In this document: positions 1-8,645 of the stretch, in pieces
Numbering within the stretch: position 1 is the first letter of the stretch
How the letters are laid out: every line of letters starts with the position of its first letter
From: Arthrobacter echini
GTDB taxonomy: Bacteria; Actinomycetota; Actinomycetes; Actinomycetales; Micrococcaceae
Reading direction: 5' to 3'
NCBI RefSeq assembly: GCF_008107445.1
Contig: NZ_VSLD01000007.1
Location: 62,001 to 126,000 of the forward strand
DNA: 64,000 bases
Position numbers and translations under genes: made by a program
Notes under the pieces: generated by a model
What the model was told of the DNA's origin: nothing
The model's database searches: none
Seen by the model: only the letters and a program-made list of their open reading frames with translations

Positions 1-1
1 G

Positions 2-97
2 GAGGTCGCCGAGAAGCTCGGGGTTGCCGTGCCCACCATCAAATCAAGGATCCGCGACGGCCTGATCCGACTCAAGACGTGCCTGGGGGTTTCCTGA
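2..97 (+). CDS. ECF RNA polymerase sigma factor, C-terminal fragment (SigK-like)
   Basis: Only the last 31 codons are in the window; the gene begins upstream. The visible part reads EVAEKLGVAVPTIKSRIRDG, a region-4 helix-turn-helix that contacts the -35 element, and ends in TGA one base before the ATG of an RskA-type anti-sigma factor. That neighbour is why a SigK-type ECF factor is the best guess; the fragment alone only supports the sigma-70 region 4 assignment. Confidence 0.75.
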   Translation, partial: EVAEKLGVAVPTIKSRIRDGLIRLKTCLGVS

Positions 98-98
98 T

Positions 99-974
99 AT
101 GACGGACAAGAACATGAGCAGGCAGTTCGCCGACGATCTTGAGACCGATCTGGCCCGTGGCCACGTCCTCGAGTGGGCAGAACTGTACGCCCTCGACGCC
201 ATCAGCGCCGATGAGCGCCGGTCGATCAAAGCGTTCCTCCAGGACGCCGACTCCTCTGTCGCGTCGGTCTTCTCCGACCGGGTCCGTACCTGCCGGGACA
301 CGATCACAGCCACCTACACGACGGCCCCGCTCGATCCACCGGCCGATCTCTTCGACCGGATCCTCGCTCAGCTTCCGGGTGTAGCGGCCGGATCGACCGC
401 TCGCCCGGCATCCGGATCGATGCCCGCAGGGCCCGCGCCGGATTCCCCTGCCGACCTGGACCACGGCGTGGTTGCGGGAGACGCCCGGGACGAACTGTCC
501 GAGCGCCGCGCGAAGCGGACATCGCTGTCTGCGCGGGCTGCACGATGGACCGTGGCCGCGGCCGCAGCCGCTGTTCTCGTCGTGGGTGGTGTGACCGTGG
601 CGCAGAACCTGCAGGAGAGCACGCTCGAGGACCAGGTGCTCCAGGCCCAGGACGTCAGGACCGAACAGCTCTCCCTCGACGCCGGCGGCACGGCGGACCT
701 CGCCGTCTCCGGTTCGGAGAACGCCGCGGTCGTCACGCTCACCGGGGTTCCGGCACCGGCCGAGGGATCGGTCTATCAGATGTGGCGCATCCCCGCTGAC
801 GGTTCGGCGCCCGTCTCGGTCGGCACCATGACGGAGGGCGATGTCGACGGTGGGAAGTCCACCGAGATCACGGACATCAGCGGCCTCAGCGCCCTCGCCA
901 TCACCGTGGAGCCCGAGGGCGGTTCGACGACACCGACGCTTCCGATCGTCGCCCAGATCCCGCTGGGAGCCTGA
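99..974 (+). CDS. Anti-sigma factor, RskA family
   Basis: A 291-residue membrane anti-sigma factor that should hold the upstream ECF sigma factor at the membrane until a signal triggers its proteolysis. Residues 1-95 form the cytoplasmic sigma-binding part, with the LYALDAI helix typical of RskA. A single membrane helix lies at about 150-168 (Ala/Val-rich after an Arg-rich stretch). Residues 200-290 match the extracytoplasmic RskA domain, with YQMWRIPADG and a terminal beta-rich region. It starts one base after the sigma stop codon, so the two are co-transcribed and probably translationally coupled. The stress signal cannot be read from sequence. Confidence 0.88.
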   Translation: MTDKNMSRQFADDLETDLARGHVLEWAELYALDAISADERRSIKAFLQDADSSVASVFSDRVRTCRDTITATYTTAPLDPPADLFDRILAQLPGVAAGSTARPASGSMPAGPAPDSPADLDHGVVAGDARDELSERRAKRTSLSARAARWTVAAAAAAVLVVGGVTVAQNLQESTLEDQVLQAQDVRTEQLSLDAGGTADLAVSGSENAAVVTLTGVPAPAEGSVYQMWRIPADGSAPVSVGTMTEGDVDGGKSTEITDISGLSALAITVEPEGGSTTPTLPIVAQIPLGA

Positions 975-1030
975 GCCTCGGTCCTACCCGCCCTCCGGCC
1001 CCTGCCGTGGGTCGACAGGGCGTCGCCGGA

Positions 1031-1783
1031 TCAGAAGCCGGCGATGGTCTGGTCGGTGTTGATGCCGACCACATGGAAGGCTTCTGCGCTGCGACCCTCG
1101 CCGAGACCTCCGCGGCGTGCGTTGTCCTGGAGTATCGCCCGCACCCGTGACTGCATGCGATCCACATCGGGATGCTGGCTCTCATGGGCCATGATGGCTG
1201 CGATCTTGAGGTCCTCGGCACCGGTGACATCGATGAAGCGGTTCTCGAGGTGCGCGGGACCGGCGTAGAACCACAGCCACGGCACCTTGAAGCTGGTGAT
1301 CCCCGCCGCTTCGAGTTCCGGGTATGCGTACGGGTTCTCAACGGCCGGATACACGGCCCTCGTGACCGCTTCACCACAGGCCAGGTGATCGGGGTGACTC
1401 TTCTGGATCATGTCCCAGCTGCGCTCGGGATGCATGGCGAGCACGATATCCGGCCGGACCTCCCTCATGCGTCGGACGATCCCGCGGATCACGGCGTCGG
1501 TCGGTTCCAGGTGCCCGTCCGTCTCACCCAGGAACGTGACATCCGTGACGCCGACGCGAGCCGCGGCCGCGCGTTGCTCTTCCCGACGCAGTGCTGCCAG
1601 ACCCGGCCTGTCCTCGTCGGAGAACCCGCCGGCGTCGCCATCGGTGAGGATGCAGTAACTCACCGACGCTCCGGCCGCGGTCCAGCCCGCGATCGTTGCC
1701 GACGCCCCGAAGTCGATGTCGTCAGGATGTGCGGCGACGGCGAGAACGCGTGCGGGAGCCAGGGCCTCCCCGAGATCCGCCAT
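1031..1783 (-). CDS. PIG-L family deacetylase
   Basis: A 250-residue zinc-dependent N-deacetylase of the LmbE/PIG-L family. The metal-binding AHPDD motif is at residues 18-22, and a second conserved motif, HPDH, lies at about 130. Relatives include MshB and Mca of mycothiol metabolism, but this protein lacks the longer HPDDE form of those enzymes and its substrate cannot be assigned. It follows etfA by 3 bp, so it is the third gene of the etfB-etfA operon. It runs convergent to the anti-sigma gene with a 56-bp gap in which no clear terminator was seen. Confidence 0.85.
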   Translation of the reverse strand: MADLGEALAPARVLAVAAHPDDIDFGASATIAGWTAAGASVSYCILTDGDAGGFSDEDRPGLAALRREEQRAAAARVGVTDVTFLGETDGHLEPTDAVIRGIVRRMREVRPDIVLAMHPERSWDMIQKSHPDHLACGEAVTRAVYPAVENPYAYPELEAAGITSFKVPWLWFYAGPAHLENRFIDVTGAEDLKIAAIMAHESQHPDVDRMQSRVRAILQDNARRGGLGEGRSAEAFHVVGINTDQTIAGF

Positions 1784-1786
1784 GGG

Positions 1787-2731
1787 CTAGAGCCCGCGCT
1801 TCCGGATCTCCTCGGTGGCCTGTGGCAACACCGAGAACAGATCACCGACGATCCCGAAATCGGCGATCTCGAAAATAGGCGAATCGGAGTCCTTGTTGAT
1901 GGCGACGATCACCTTGGAGGTCTGCATCCCGGCCCGTTGCTGCACGGCCCCTGAGATGCCCACGGAGACGTACAGCTGGGGAGCGACCGTCTTGCCGGTC
2001 TGCCCCACCTGTGCGGAGTGTTCGATCCAGCCTGCGTCCGTCGCGGCCCGGGAGGCGCCTACCGCTCCGCCGAGGGCGTCCGCTAGGTCCTCCAGCGGGC
2101 CGAAGTCACCGTCGACACCGCGCCCACCCGCCACGATGACCCGCGCCTCCGTGAGATCGGGACGGCCGCTGACCGGCTTGTCGACCCGACCGGTGATGCG
2201 GGCTGCCGGGGTCACTGCGCCCACCGGGACCCGGATCTCCCGTGGTGCCTGCGGCGTCCCGGCTTGCACGGCGTCGAAGCTGTTCGGCTTGACGGTCAGG
2301 ATGGCGCGCGCGGTGGTCACGCGGCACCCGACCGTGTAGGACCCGGCGAAATCGGCCTTCGTCGCAACGAGATCGCTGTCCAACGAGACGACATCGGTCA
2401 CGACCCCTGCCTCGAGGCGGATGCCCGCCCGCGCGGCGATCTCCTTGGCCTCGTAGGAGTTTCCCAGCAGGACGACATCGGCCGCGGCGGACCGGGCGGC
2501 TTCCGCCAGGAACGCTGCCTTGCCCGCGACCAGCACCTCGGACACATCCGTGTCCGGCCGGTAGCACTCCTGGACTCCGTAGGACCCGACACCGTCCAGA
2601 TAGGTCTGCTCGGCGTCGTCCGCGAGCGCTACGGCGACGTCGCCGAGGGATCCCGCCAGGGAAAGGAGTTCGCGTTCACCCTTGGCGAGGCTGGCTCCGG
2701 GGTGGTCGAGGAAGACGAGGACAGTGGTCAT
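1787..2731 (-). CDS. etfA: Electron transfer flavoprotein subunit alpha
   Basis: The 314-residue FAD-binding subunit of the ETF heterodimer, which takes electrons from acyl-CoA and similar dehydrogenases and passes them to the quinone pool. The C-terminal FAD domain carries [19 protein letters not shown], then [20 protein letters not shown] and the closing VAINKD segment, all standard for EtfA. The start at the ATG of MTTVLVFLD is chosen over an upstream in-frame extension because it matches the family N-terminus and has the ribosome site GGAGAT. It lies 35 bp after etfB. Confidence 0.95.
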   Translation of the reverse strand: MTTVLVFLDHPGASLAKGERELLSLAGSLGDVAVALADDAEQTYLDGVGSYGVQECYRPDTDVSEVLVAGKAAFLAEAARSAAADVVLLGNSYEAKEIAARAGIRLEAGVVTDVVSLDSDLVATKADFAGSYTVGCRVTTARAILTVKPNSFDAVQAGTPQAPREIRVPVGAVTPAARITGRVDKPVSGRPDLTEARVIVAGGRGVDGDFGPLEDLADALGGAVGASRAATDAGWIEHSAQVGQTGKTVAPQLYVSVGISGAVQQRAGMQTSKVIVAINKDSDSPIFEIADFGIVGDLFSVLPQATEEIRKRGL

Positions 2732-2766
2732 GGCTGGGATCTCCTGGAGAAAGAAGGGGCGGCGGG

Positions 2767-3594
2767 TCAGAGAAGTTTCTGGCCGGCGAGGAAGTCGACC
2801 AGCCGGATGCCGGCATCGCCCTCGTCGGTGATGATCACGCCCTGGCTGCGCGGCGGCCTCGGTTCGGCCGCCTCCACCCTGGTCCACGAGCCCGGAAGAC
2901 CCACCTCGTCCGCCTGTATTCCGCAGTCGGCGAGGGACAACACCTGGATCTGCTTCTTCTTCGCCGCCATGATGCCCTTGAAATTTGGGTACCGGGGGTC
3001 ATTGATCTGATCCGTCACGGACACCAGCGCGGGCAGGGGCGCCTCGATGGTCTCGGCGAACGTGTCGTTGTCGCGGCGGGCGGTCAGGGCCCAGCCGTCG
3101 TCCGTCGCCGCCAGCTCCAGCGACGCCGCGAAGGTCACCTGGGGAAGGCCGAGTCGCTCAGCCAGCTGTGCCGGTACGAGCGAGGTCTCCCCGTCGGTCG
3201 AGGCCATCCCGGTCAGGATCAGGTCGAAGGGTCCCACCTGCTCCAGGAGGGCGGCGAGCGCCCGGGAGGTCGCCGAGGCGTCGGAGCCGAACAGAGCCTC
3301 GTCCGTCAGGTGCACGCCGTCGTCGACCCCGATCTGGAGGGACTTCTTCACCGCGTTGACGGCTGCCGCCGGACCCATGGTGAGCGCGGTGATCCGGTGG
3401 CCGGCCCCCGCTCCCCCGTGCGCCTCGACGAGCTGGAGCGCCGCTTCCAGCGCGTACTCGTCGAGCTCGGAGAGAATGCTCTCGGACCGGACGGTCGTCA
3501 GCTGGTCACCGCCGATATGGCGGTCGAACTGTGCGTCGGGTACGTGCTTCACCAGGACCGCGATGTGCAGCCCGCCTGCCGTGGCCTCGTCCAT
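2767..3594 (-). CDS. etfB: Electron transfer flavoprotein subunit beta
   Basis: A 275-residue EtfB with the family N-terminus HIAVLVKHVPDAQFD and the internal SELDEYALEAAL segment that shapes the AMP pocket. It is the first gene of a minus-strand operon etfB-etfA-PIG-L. A good ribosome site (AGGAAGG) precedes the ATG. A 138-bp gap separates it from the end of the htrA-type gene upstream on the same strand; that gap contains a terminator-like hairpin, so the promoter should lie between about 3600 and 3680. Confidence 0.95.
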   Translation of the reverse strand: MDEATAGGLHIAVLVKHVPDAQFDRHIGGDQLTTVRSESILSELDEYALEAALQLVEAHGGAGAGHRITALTMGPAAAVNAVKKSLQIGVDDGVHLTDEALFGSDASATSRALAALLEQVGPFDLILTGMASTDGETSLVPAQLAERLGLPQVTFAASLELAATDDGWALTARRDNDTFAETIEAPLPALVSVTDQINDPRYPNFKGIMAAKKKQIQVLSLADCGIQADEVGLPGSWTRVEAAEPRPPRSQGVIITDEGDAGIRLVDFLAGQKLL

Positions 3595-3680
3595 TGCTGA
3601 CCTTCCTCGATCGGGGATCTTCCCGCGTCCTAGCTAACCACAGTGGTATGACGCTTTCCGATGACCGGAACCGATGCAGA

Positions 3681-3706
3681 AGGCGGCCCCCGGTCGGGAG
3701 CCGCCT
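3681..3706 (-). terminator. Hairpin terminator after the HtrA-type protease gene
   Basis: The arms AGGCGGC and GCCGCCT pair perfectly, with a further CCC/GGG pairing inside and a GGTC loop. It lies 27 bp beyond the protease stop and upstream of etfB. No long U tract follows, which is usual in high-GC actinobacteria. Confidence 0.6.
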
Positions 3707-3732
3707 CGTCCAGCCTGGCTGCCGGAAGGATG

Positions 3733-5124
3733 CTAGTTGGCCGGCACCTCACCCAGAGTGACGTCCATGGTCATGGTCTGCCCGTTCCGGAGGATCTCCA
3801 CCGGCACCTGCTCCCCCACCCGCTGCATGCGGACGGCGGCCGTCAGGGACTCCGGGTCGGTGATGGTGAAGCCTGCCACCTCGGTGATCACGTCACCGGC
3901 CTCGAGGGACGCGTCCTCGGCGGGCGAGCCTGGCTCCACGTTCTCCACGAGTGCCCCGGAGGAGAACGGGGACGTGGTCGGCGAGCCATCCGCCGAGGCG
4001 GGGGAGATGCTCACGCCGAGGAAGCCGTGGGTGGCTTCGCCGTCGGCGATGATCTCCTTCGCGATGCGCTCCGCGTAGCTGATGGGGATGGAGAAGCCGA
4101 CGCCGATGTTGCCCGTGGTCTCACTCGATCCCCCCGAGGCGATCGCCACGTTCACTCCGATGATCTTCCCGTCCGTGTCCACGAGCGCACCACCGGAATT
4201 CCCCTGGTTGATCGCGGCGTCGGTCTGGATCACGTTGAGATAGATGGAACCCTGTGACTGCGGCTGAGGTGCCGACGAGTCCCCGGGTGGGAGGAAGTTG
4301 AAGCCGTCCTTGTTCTCCGACGCCGAGCTGTCGGGCTGCTGCTCCGGCACGGCGGAGGAGGCGACACTGATGGTTCGATTCAGCGTGGAGACGATCCCGT
4401 CGGTGACCGTTCCGCTCAGGCCCAGGGGCGAGCCGATCGCGATGGCCGTGTCTCCCACGTTCAGCATGTCGGAGTCGCCGAGTGTGGCAGCGGTGAGCTG
4501 CGGTGCATCGATCTTGACGACCGCCAGGTCGCTGAGGGGATCCGTCCCGACCACGGTCGCCGGGAAGAGTCGTCCGTCATTGAGCCGGACCTCGATGGTG
4601 GGGTCGGACACCTGGCCGCCGAGAGTCACCACGTGGGTGTTGGTGAGGATGTGTCCGTCGGTGTCGAGGATGATGCCCGACCCGGTGCCGCTGGAGTCCC
4701 CACCACTCACGGCGATGGTGACTACGCTCGGCGATGCGGTCACCGCTGCGCCGGTGATGCTGTTGACGTCGTCGGAGTTGTTGACCACGACCGACTGCGG
4801 CTCGGACCGGACGGTACCCGCCGAGGAATCGGGCTCCAGGGCGTTGTACCCGGCAGTCGCCACTCCACCGCCGATCAGCCCGGCCACGAGGGCTCCGGCA
4901 GCGAAGGTCGCCACACTCACCCGGCGGCGGTCACGGGGTGCCTTGCTCCCACTGGCCGTGGACGGGCCGGAGCTGCCCCTGGGATCACCGTAGAAGGGCT
5001 GATGGCCCGCGTAGGCGGGGTGCGGCGTCGCGGGCTGCTGGCCCGTTCCTCCGGCGGTGCGGGACGGGGGTGTCAGCGGCTGGGGCGGCAGTGGTCGATC
5101 GGAGGTGCCCGGCTGCTCGTTCAT
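3733..5124 (-). CDS. Trypsin-like serine protease with PDZ domain, HtrA/DegP family
   Basis: A 463-residue membrane-anchored protease for damaged envelope proteins. The N-terminal 85 residues are Pro/Gln-rich, followed by a membrane anchor (about 75-100, Ala/Gly/Val-rich). The catalytic triad is visible as His in ILTNTHVV, Asp in LSDLAVVKID and Ser in QGNSGGALVD. A PDZ domain follows from about residue 360 to the end. The ATG at 5124 is preferred to one 33 bases upstream because GAGAGGA precedes it at good spacing. Unlike in mycobacteria, this htrA is not beside the sigE locus, which sits at 55-57 kb here. Confidence 0.92.
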   Translation of the reverse strand: MNEQPGTSDRPLPPQPLTPPSRTAGGTGQQPATPHPAYAGHQPFYGDPRGSSGPSTASGSKAPRDRRRVSVATFAAGALVAGLIGGGVATAGYNALEPDSSAGTVRSEPQSVVVNNSDDVNSITGAAVTASPSVVTIAVSGGDSSGTGSGIILDTDGHILTNTHVVTLGGQVSDPTIEVRLNDGRLFPATVVGTDPLSDLAVVKIDAPQLTAATLGDSDMLNVGDTAIAIGSPLGLSGTVTDGIVSTLNRTISVASSAVPEQQPDSSASENKDGFNFLPPGDSSAPQPQSQGSIYLNVIQTDAAINQGNSGGALVDTDGKIIGVNVAIASGGSSETTGNIGVGFSIPISYAERIAKEIIADGEATHGFLGVSISPASADGSPTTSPFSSGALVENVEPGSPAEDASLEAGDVITEVAGFTITDPESLTAAVRMQRVGEQVPVEILRNGQTMTMDVTLGEVPAN

Positions 5125-5513
5125 GGAAAGTCCTCTCGTTGCTGTTGACCACATCATCGCAAGAGTCGCTGAGCATCAGGCGTGCACTTGCTGAATGCTT
5201 GCTGGACGTCCGCTGGCGTCGATCGGGTGGCGGCGGTCGAACGACTGCGCCTCCGGCTCACCCCAGTATCCTCCGTCCGAGCACCGTCGACACGACGTGT
5301 CCGCGCCCGTTGCAGGCACCGGAGGTATTTCGTCGGCCACCGACCAGGCTGCGTCCATGCGGCCGACGACCACTGTTCGCTTCGGGCACGACCGCCCTGG
5401 TGGACGCTCCGGGGACCCGACCATAGAATCGGACGACAACAGGGAGCCTCCGGCGTCCGCCAGCCCCAGTCGCGGGATCGGTAAGGTCCGGGGGACGTGC
5501 TGAAGGGTCGGAC
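5125..5513. promoter_or_regulatory. Divergent promoter region between the HtrA-type and TPM-domain genes
   Basis: A 389-bp non-coding gap with no supported gene. For the rightward gene a promoter TGGACG-N17-TAGAAT is visible (5401-5406 and 5424-5429), giving a start near 5436 and a leader of roughly 80 nt that ends in GAAGGGT. No convincing promoter was picked for the leftward protease gene. Confidence 0.45.
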
Positions 5514-7637
5514 ATGCGATTGACGAGCAGGCGCGTACGCGTCTCTGCTGTTCTGGGAGCCCTCGTGGCGATCCCGCTGATAGCGGGTTCAGCGGCATTC
5601 GCCGACGAGCCGGTCACGTTCGACACCGGGAACTACGTGATCGACGACGCCGGCGTCCTCGGCCCCGACGAGGAGGACCAGCTCCAGGCCGCCATCGAGG
5701 AGCTGCGGTCGTCCGAGGGCTTCACGGTCCGCGTCGCCTATGTCGACACGTTCGAGAATCCAGCTGCTGCTGGAGACTGGGCCAGTCAGGTGGCGGCGGC
5801 GAACGCCCAGTCCGACGATGAAGCTGTGCTCGCTGTCGCAGTCGAGCAACGACAGGTGGGTTTCAGCGCGGGCCAACGCTCGGCGATCTACTCATCGGTC
5901 GAGGACATCAGGACGAATGACGTGGCGCCGGAACTCGGGCAAGGAGACTGGCTCGGCGGCGGCCTCGCCGCTGTGGCGGGGACCGAGGCAGTTCTCTCCG
6001 GCACCTCGGGCGGAACCTCCAACGGCTCCGGTGGCACCTCAGGCAGCACGGGTACCTCGTCGGACGGCGGAGGACTCGGCGGTCTGGTACTCGTGGGCGG
6101 GATCGTCGCCGTCGCCGGCGCCGGCGGCTACCTGCTGCTGAAGAAGCGCGGGGGCACCAGCGCCCAGCGCAAGCGCGAGCAGTACGGATACGGACCGTCG
6201 CCGTCGTCGGACGGCGAGGTGATCGACCCGCTCGCCTCGGTCAGCGTGGAGGACCTGCGCAAGCGCGCCGGCAGCCTCCTGATCGCCGCGGACGACGCCA
6301 TCAAATCCAGCGAGCAGGAGCTCGGCTTCGCCGAGGCGCAGTACGGCGCACCGGCGATCGCCACCTTCGCGGAGGACATCGCCGCCGCGAAGCGTCACAT
6401 GGGAGCGTCCTTCAAACTGCAGCAGCAGCTCGACGACCACATCCCCGACACCGAGGAGCAGCAGCGTCAGTGGCTCGGCGAGATCATCCGCCGCTGCGAG
6501 GACGTGAATGCGTCCCTCGAGGAACACAAGGCCGACTTCGACGGCCTGCGCGAACTGGAACGGAATGCGCCCGAGGCACTCGCCCACGCCCGGTCCGCGG
6601 CGGCCGACGCCGGTCAGCGCCTCGCCGCGGCCGAGCAGGCACTGGGCCGCCTGCAGGCCCGCTACAGCGACACCGCGACGACCCAGGTGGCGGACAACAT
6701 CGACCAGGCCAGGGACCGGCTCGCCTTCGTGGACAGTGCCGCACAGGAAGCCGGTGAACGTATGGACGCCGGGGACACCGGCCGCGCCGTCGTCGCCGTC
6801 CGGGCGGCGGAGGAAGCCGTCCATCAGAGCACTGTCCTCCTCGACGCGATCGACCGGAGATCGGACGAGCTCGCAGCGGCCGAAACAGAGCTGGAGCGAG
6901 CGCTGCCCGACACCGAGCAGGACCTGGCGCAGGCCCGAGCCATGGACCGCGCCGGTCAGTACCGTGATCTCGCCGGCCCGATCGCTGCTGTAGAGGCTGC
7001 GGTGGCCACCGTGCGGGAAGAGCGACGACAGAGCCGCAGCAATCCCCTGGCGCTGCTGGAACGACTCGAATCGGCGCATGCCCAGCTCGACGCCGCTCTG
7101 GGGGGTGTGCGGGACCAGGCGGAGAATGCGCGCCGTGCACAGGATTCGCTGCAGCACGCGCTCATCGCCGCGCAGTCCGGTATCTCCGGTACTGCCGACT
7201 ACATCCGGGCGCGGCGGGGCGGGGTGGGCCGCGAGGCTCGCACCCGCCTGGCCGAGGCCGAGCGGAACCTCGACCACGCCGTGGACCTCCAGCGCTCGGA
7301 TCCCGTGACGGCGCTCTCCCACGCCCAGCAGGCGGCGATGCTCGCTGACCAGGCCGCGCAGCTCGCCGAACAGGACGTGAGCGGCTTCGGCCGCGGAGGC
7401 GGAGGCTACGGCCGACGCGGGAACGACGGCATGGGCGGCGCGCTGCTCGGCGGAATCCTGCTCGGTTCCATCCTCAACGGGGGCGGCGGATTCGGAGGAG
7501 GATTCGGTGGAGGCGGCGGGCAGAGCGGTGGGGGCTTCGACGGAGGCGGCGGCAGTTTCGGCGGCGGCGGCTTCGGCGGCTTCGGTGGCGGCGGTGGCGG
7601 TTTCGGCGGCTTCGGCGGCGGTGGCGGCGACTTCTAG
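5514..7637 (+). CDS. TPM-domain membrane protein with coiled coil and Gly-rich tail
   Basis: A 707-residue exported protein. Residues 1-30 are a signal peptide ending near AFADE. A TPM (TLP18.3/Psb32/MOLO-1) domain occupies about 40-165 and contains the typical FDTGNYVIDDAGVL opening. A Ser/Gly/Thr linker leads to one membrane helix (about 188-208) ending in LLKKR, so the rest is cytoplasmic: a long Ala/Glu/Arg-rich coiled coil (about 240-620) and a tail of Gly-Gly-Phe repeats (from about 625). A PspA homologue follows 62 bp downstream. TPM domains are recurrent partners of PspA in envelope-stress systems, so a membrane sensor or scaffold for PspA is the likely role. The biochemical activity is unknown. 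Confidence 0.85.
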   Translation: MRLTSRRVRVSAVLGALVAIPLIAGSAAFADEPVTFDTGNYVIDDAGVLGPDEEDQLQAAIEELRSSEGFTVRVAYVDTFENPAAAGDWASQVAAANAQSDDEAVLAVAVEQRQVGFSAGQRSAIYSSVEDIRTNDVAPELGQGDWLGGGLAAVAGTEAVLSGTSGGTSNGSGGTSGSTGTSSDGGGLGGLVLVGGIVAVAGAGGYLLLKKRGGTSAQRKREQYGYGPSPSSDGEVIDPLASVSVEDLRKRAGSLLIAADDAIKSSEQELGFAEAQYGAPAIATFAEDIAAAKRHMGASFKLQQQLDDHIPDTEEQQRQWLGEIIRRCEDVNASLEEHKADFDGLRELERNAPEALAHARSAAADAGQRLAAAEQALGRLQARYSDTATTQVADNIDQARDRLAFVDSAAQEAGERMDAGDTGRAVVAVRAAEEAVHQSTVLLDAIDRRSDELAAAETELERALPDTEQDLAQARAMDRAGQYRDLAGPIAAVEAAVATVREERRQSRSNPLALLERLESAHAQLDAALGGVRDQAENARRAQDSLQHALIAAQSGISGTADYIRARRGGVGREARTRLAEAERNLDHAVDLQRSDPVTALSHAQQAAMLADQAAQLAEQDVSGFGRGGGGYGRRGNDGMGGALLGGILLGSILNGGGGFGGGFGGGGGQSGGGFDGGGGSFGGGGFGGFGGGGGGFGGFGGGGGDF
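7477..7636 (+). repeat. GGCGGN-rich low-complexity tract encoding a Gly/Phe tail
   Basis: The 3-prime end of the TPM gene is built of imperfect GGCGGCTTC and GGTGGCGGC units, giving runs of GGF and GGG. Such tracts are prone to slippage, so length differences between strains would be expected. Confidence 0.7.
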
Positions 7638-7699
7638 ACCGTGGGCGGCGGCGTCCAGCAGGACACAGAGACCAGCAGGAAGAATCGAAAGGCAAATCA

Positions 7700-8494
7700 A
7701 TGATGAAACAGTCAATCTTCGGACGGATCACCCAGCTCACACGGGCGAATATCAACTCCCTGCTCGACCAGGCAGAGGACCCGCAGAAGATGCTCGACCA
7801 GATGGTCCGCGACTACACGAACAGCATCGCCGAGGCGGAGAGCGCGGTCGCCCAGACCATCGGGAACCTGCGCATGATGCAGGAGGACTACAACGAGGAC
7901 CTGGAGAACTCCCGCAGCTGGGGCAACAAGGCGCTCGCGGCGTCCCGCAAGGCCGACGAGTACCGGACCTCCGGCAACACTGCGGATGCACAGAAGTTCG
8001 ACAATCTGGCGAAGGTCGCCATCCAGCGCCAGATGTCTGCCGAGAACGAGGCCAAGGGCGCAGAACCCACCATCGCGTCGCAGACGGAGATCGTGGACAA
8101 GCTCAAGGACGGTCTCAACCAGATGAAGGGCAAGCTCGGCGAGCTGACCGTCAAGCGTGATCAGCTGATTGCCCGTTCCCGCACGGCCCAGGCCCAGCAG
8201 CAGGTTCACGACGCCGTGAAGAGCATCGACTTCATGGATCCGACGAGCGAGGTGGGCCGCTTCGAGGAGAAGATACGGCGCGAGGAGGCCAAGGTCCGCG
8301 GGCAGCAGGAACTGGCGTCGTCGAGCCTCGACTCGCAGTTCGAGAGCCTCGAGGACCTCGGTGAGCAGACCGAGATCGAGGCGCGGCTGGCCGCCCTGAA
8401 GTCCGGCGCCGGCAGCCAGTCCGCGCTCGGACAGGGAAACGGGACCGATGGTTCGAACGGTGCTCCCTCGGGGACGGGTGGAAGCACCTTCTGA
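7700..8494 (+). CDS. PspA/IM30 family protein
   Basis: A 264-residue, almost entirely helical protein of the PspA/Vipp1 (ESCRT-III-like) family that binds stressed membranes. The N-terminal amphipathic helix and the motif INSLLDQAEDPQKMLDQMVR are diagnostic. Long coiled-coil helices follow, then a Gly/Ser-rich tail from about 240. The ATG has AAAGG seven bases upstream; the next codon is also ATG. It is the second gene after the TPM protein and is followed by a strong terminator, so the two probably form one transcription unit. Confidence 0.93.
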   Translation: MMKQSIFGRITQLTRANINSLLDQAEDPQKMLDQMVRDYTNSIAEAESAVAQTIGNLRMMQEDYNEDLENSRSWGNKALAASRKADEYRTSGNTADAQKFDNLAKVAIQRQMSAENEAKGAEPTIASQTEIVDKLKDGLNQMKGKLGELTVKRDQLIARSRTAQAQQQVHDAVKSIDFMDPTSEVGRFEEKIRREEAKVRGQQELASSSLDSQFESLEDLGEQTEIEARLAALKSGAGSQSALGQGNGTDGSNGAPSGTGGSTF

Positions 8495-8536
8495 TCCCGA
8501 CGCCAGGCGGCAGCCCGACGCCATCCGGCGGAGGGT

Positions 8537-8576
8537 GACAGGGGAACCACGGCCATCAGGCTGCGGTTCCCCTGTC
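8537..8576 (+). terminator. Rho-independent-type terminator after pspA
   Basis: A 12-bp perfect stem, GACAGGGGAACC pairing with GGTTCCCCTGTC, with a 16-nt loop and CTTT right after it. It lies 42 bp after the pspA stop. Confidence 0.8.
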
Positions 8577-8578
8577 CT

Positions 8579-8614
8579 TTCGTGCACCATGACATCGTCT
8601 ATTCGTGCACGATG
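8579..8614 (+). promoter_or_regulatory. Paired repeat TTCGTGCACSATG upstream of the photolyase gene
   Basis: TTCGTGCACCATG (8579-8591) recurs as TTCGTGCACGATG (8602-8614), 23 bp apart, each with the palindrome GTGCAC. The pair is 32-67 bp upstream of the photolyase start, where an activator or repressor would bind. No regulator can be named from sequence. Confidence 0.4.
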
Positions 8615-8633
8615 CCGTGTCAGTGGCCGCCGG

Positions 8634-8639
8634 TAGGTT
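8634..8639 (+). promoter_or_regulatory. -10 element of photolyase gene (leaderless type)
   Basis: TAGGTT ends exactly six bases before the ATG, so +1 would coincide with the start codon. No Shine-Dalgarno sequence is present. Confidence 0.45.
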
Positions 8640-8645
8640 GATGGT

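Noticed and set aside
6039-7715. A 558-codon open frame antisense to the TPM gene
   Set aside because: It mirrors the Ala/Glu coiled coil and the Gly-rich tail of the real gene; the composition is an artefact of the repeat.
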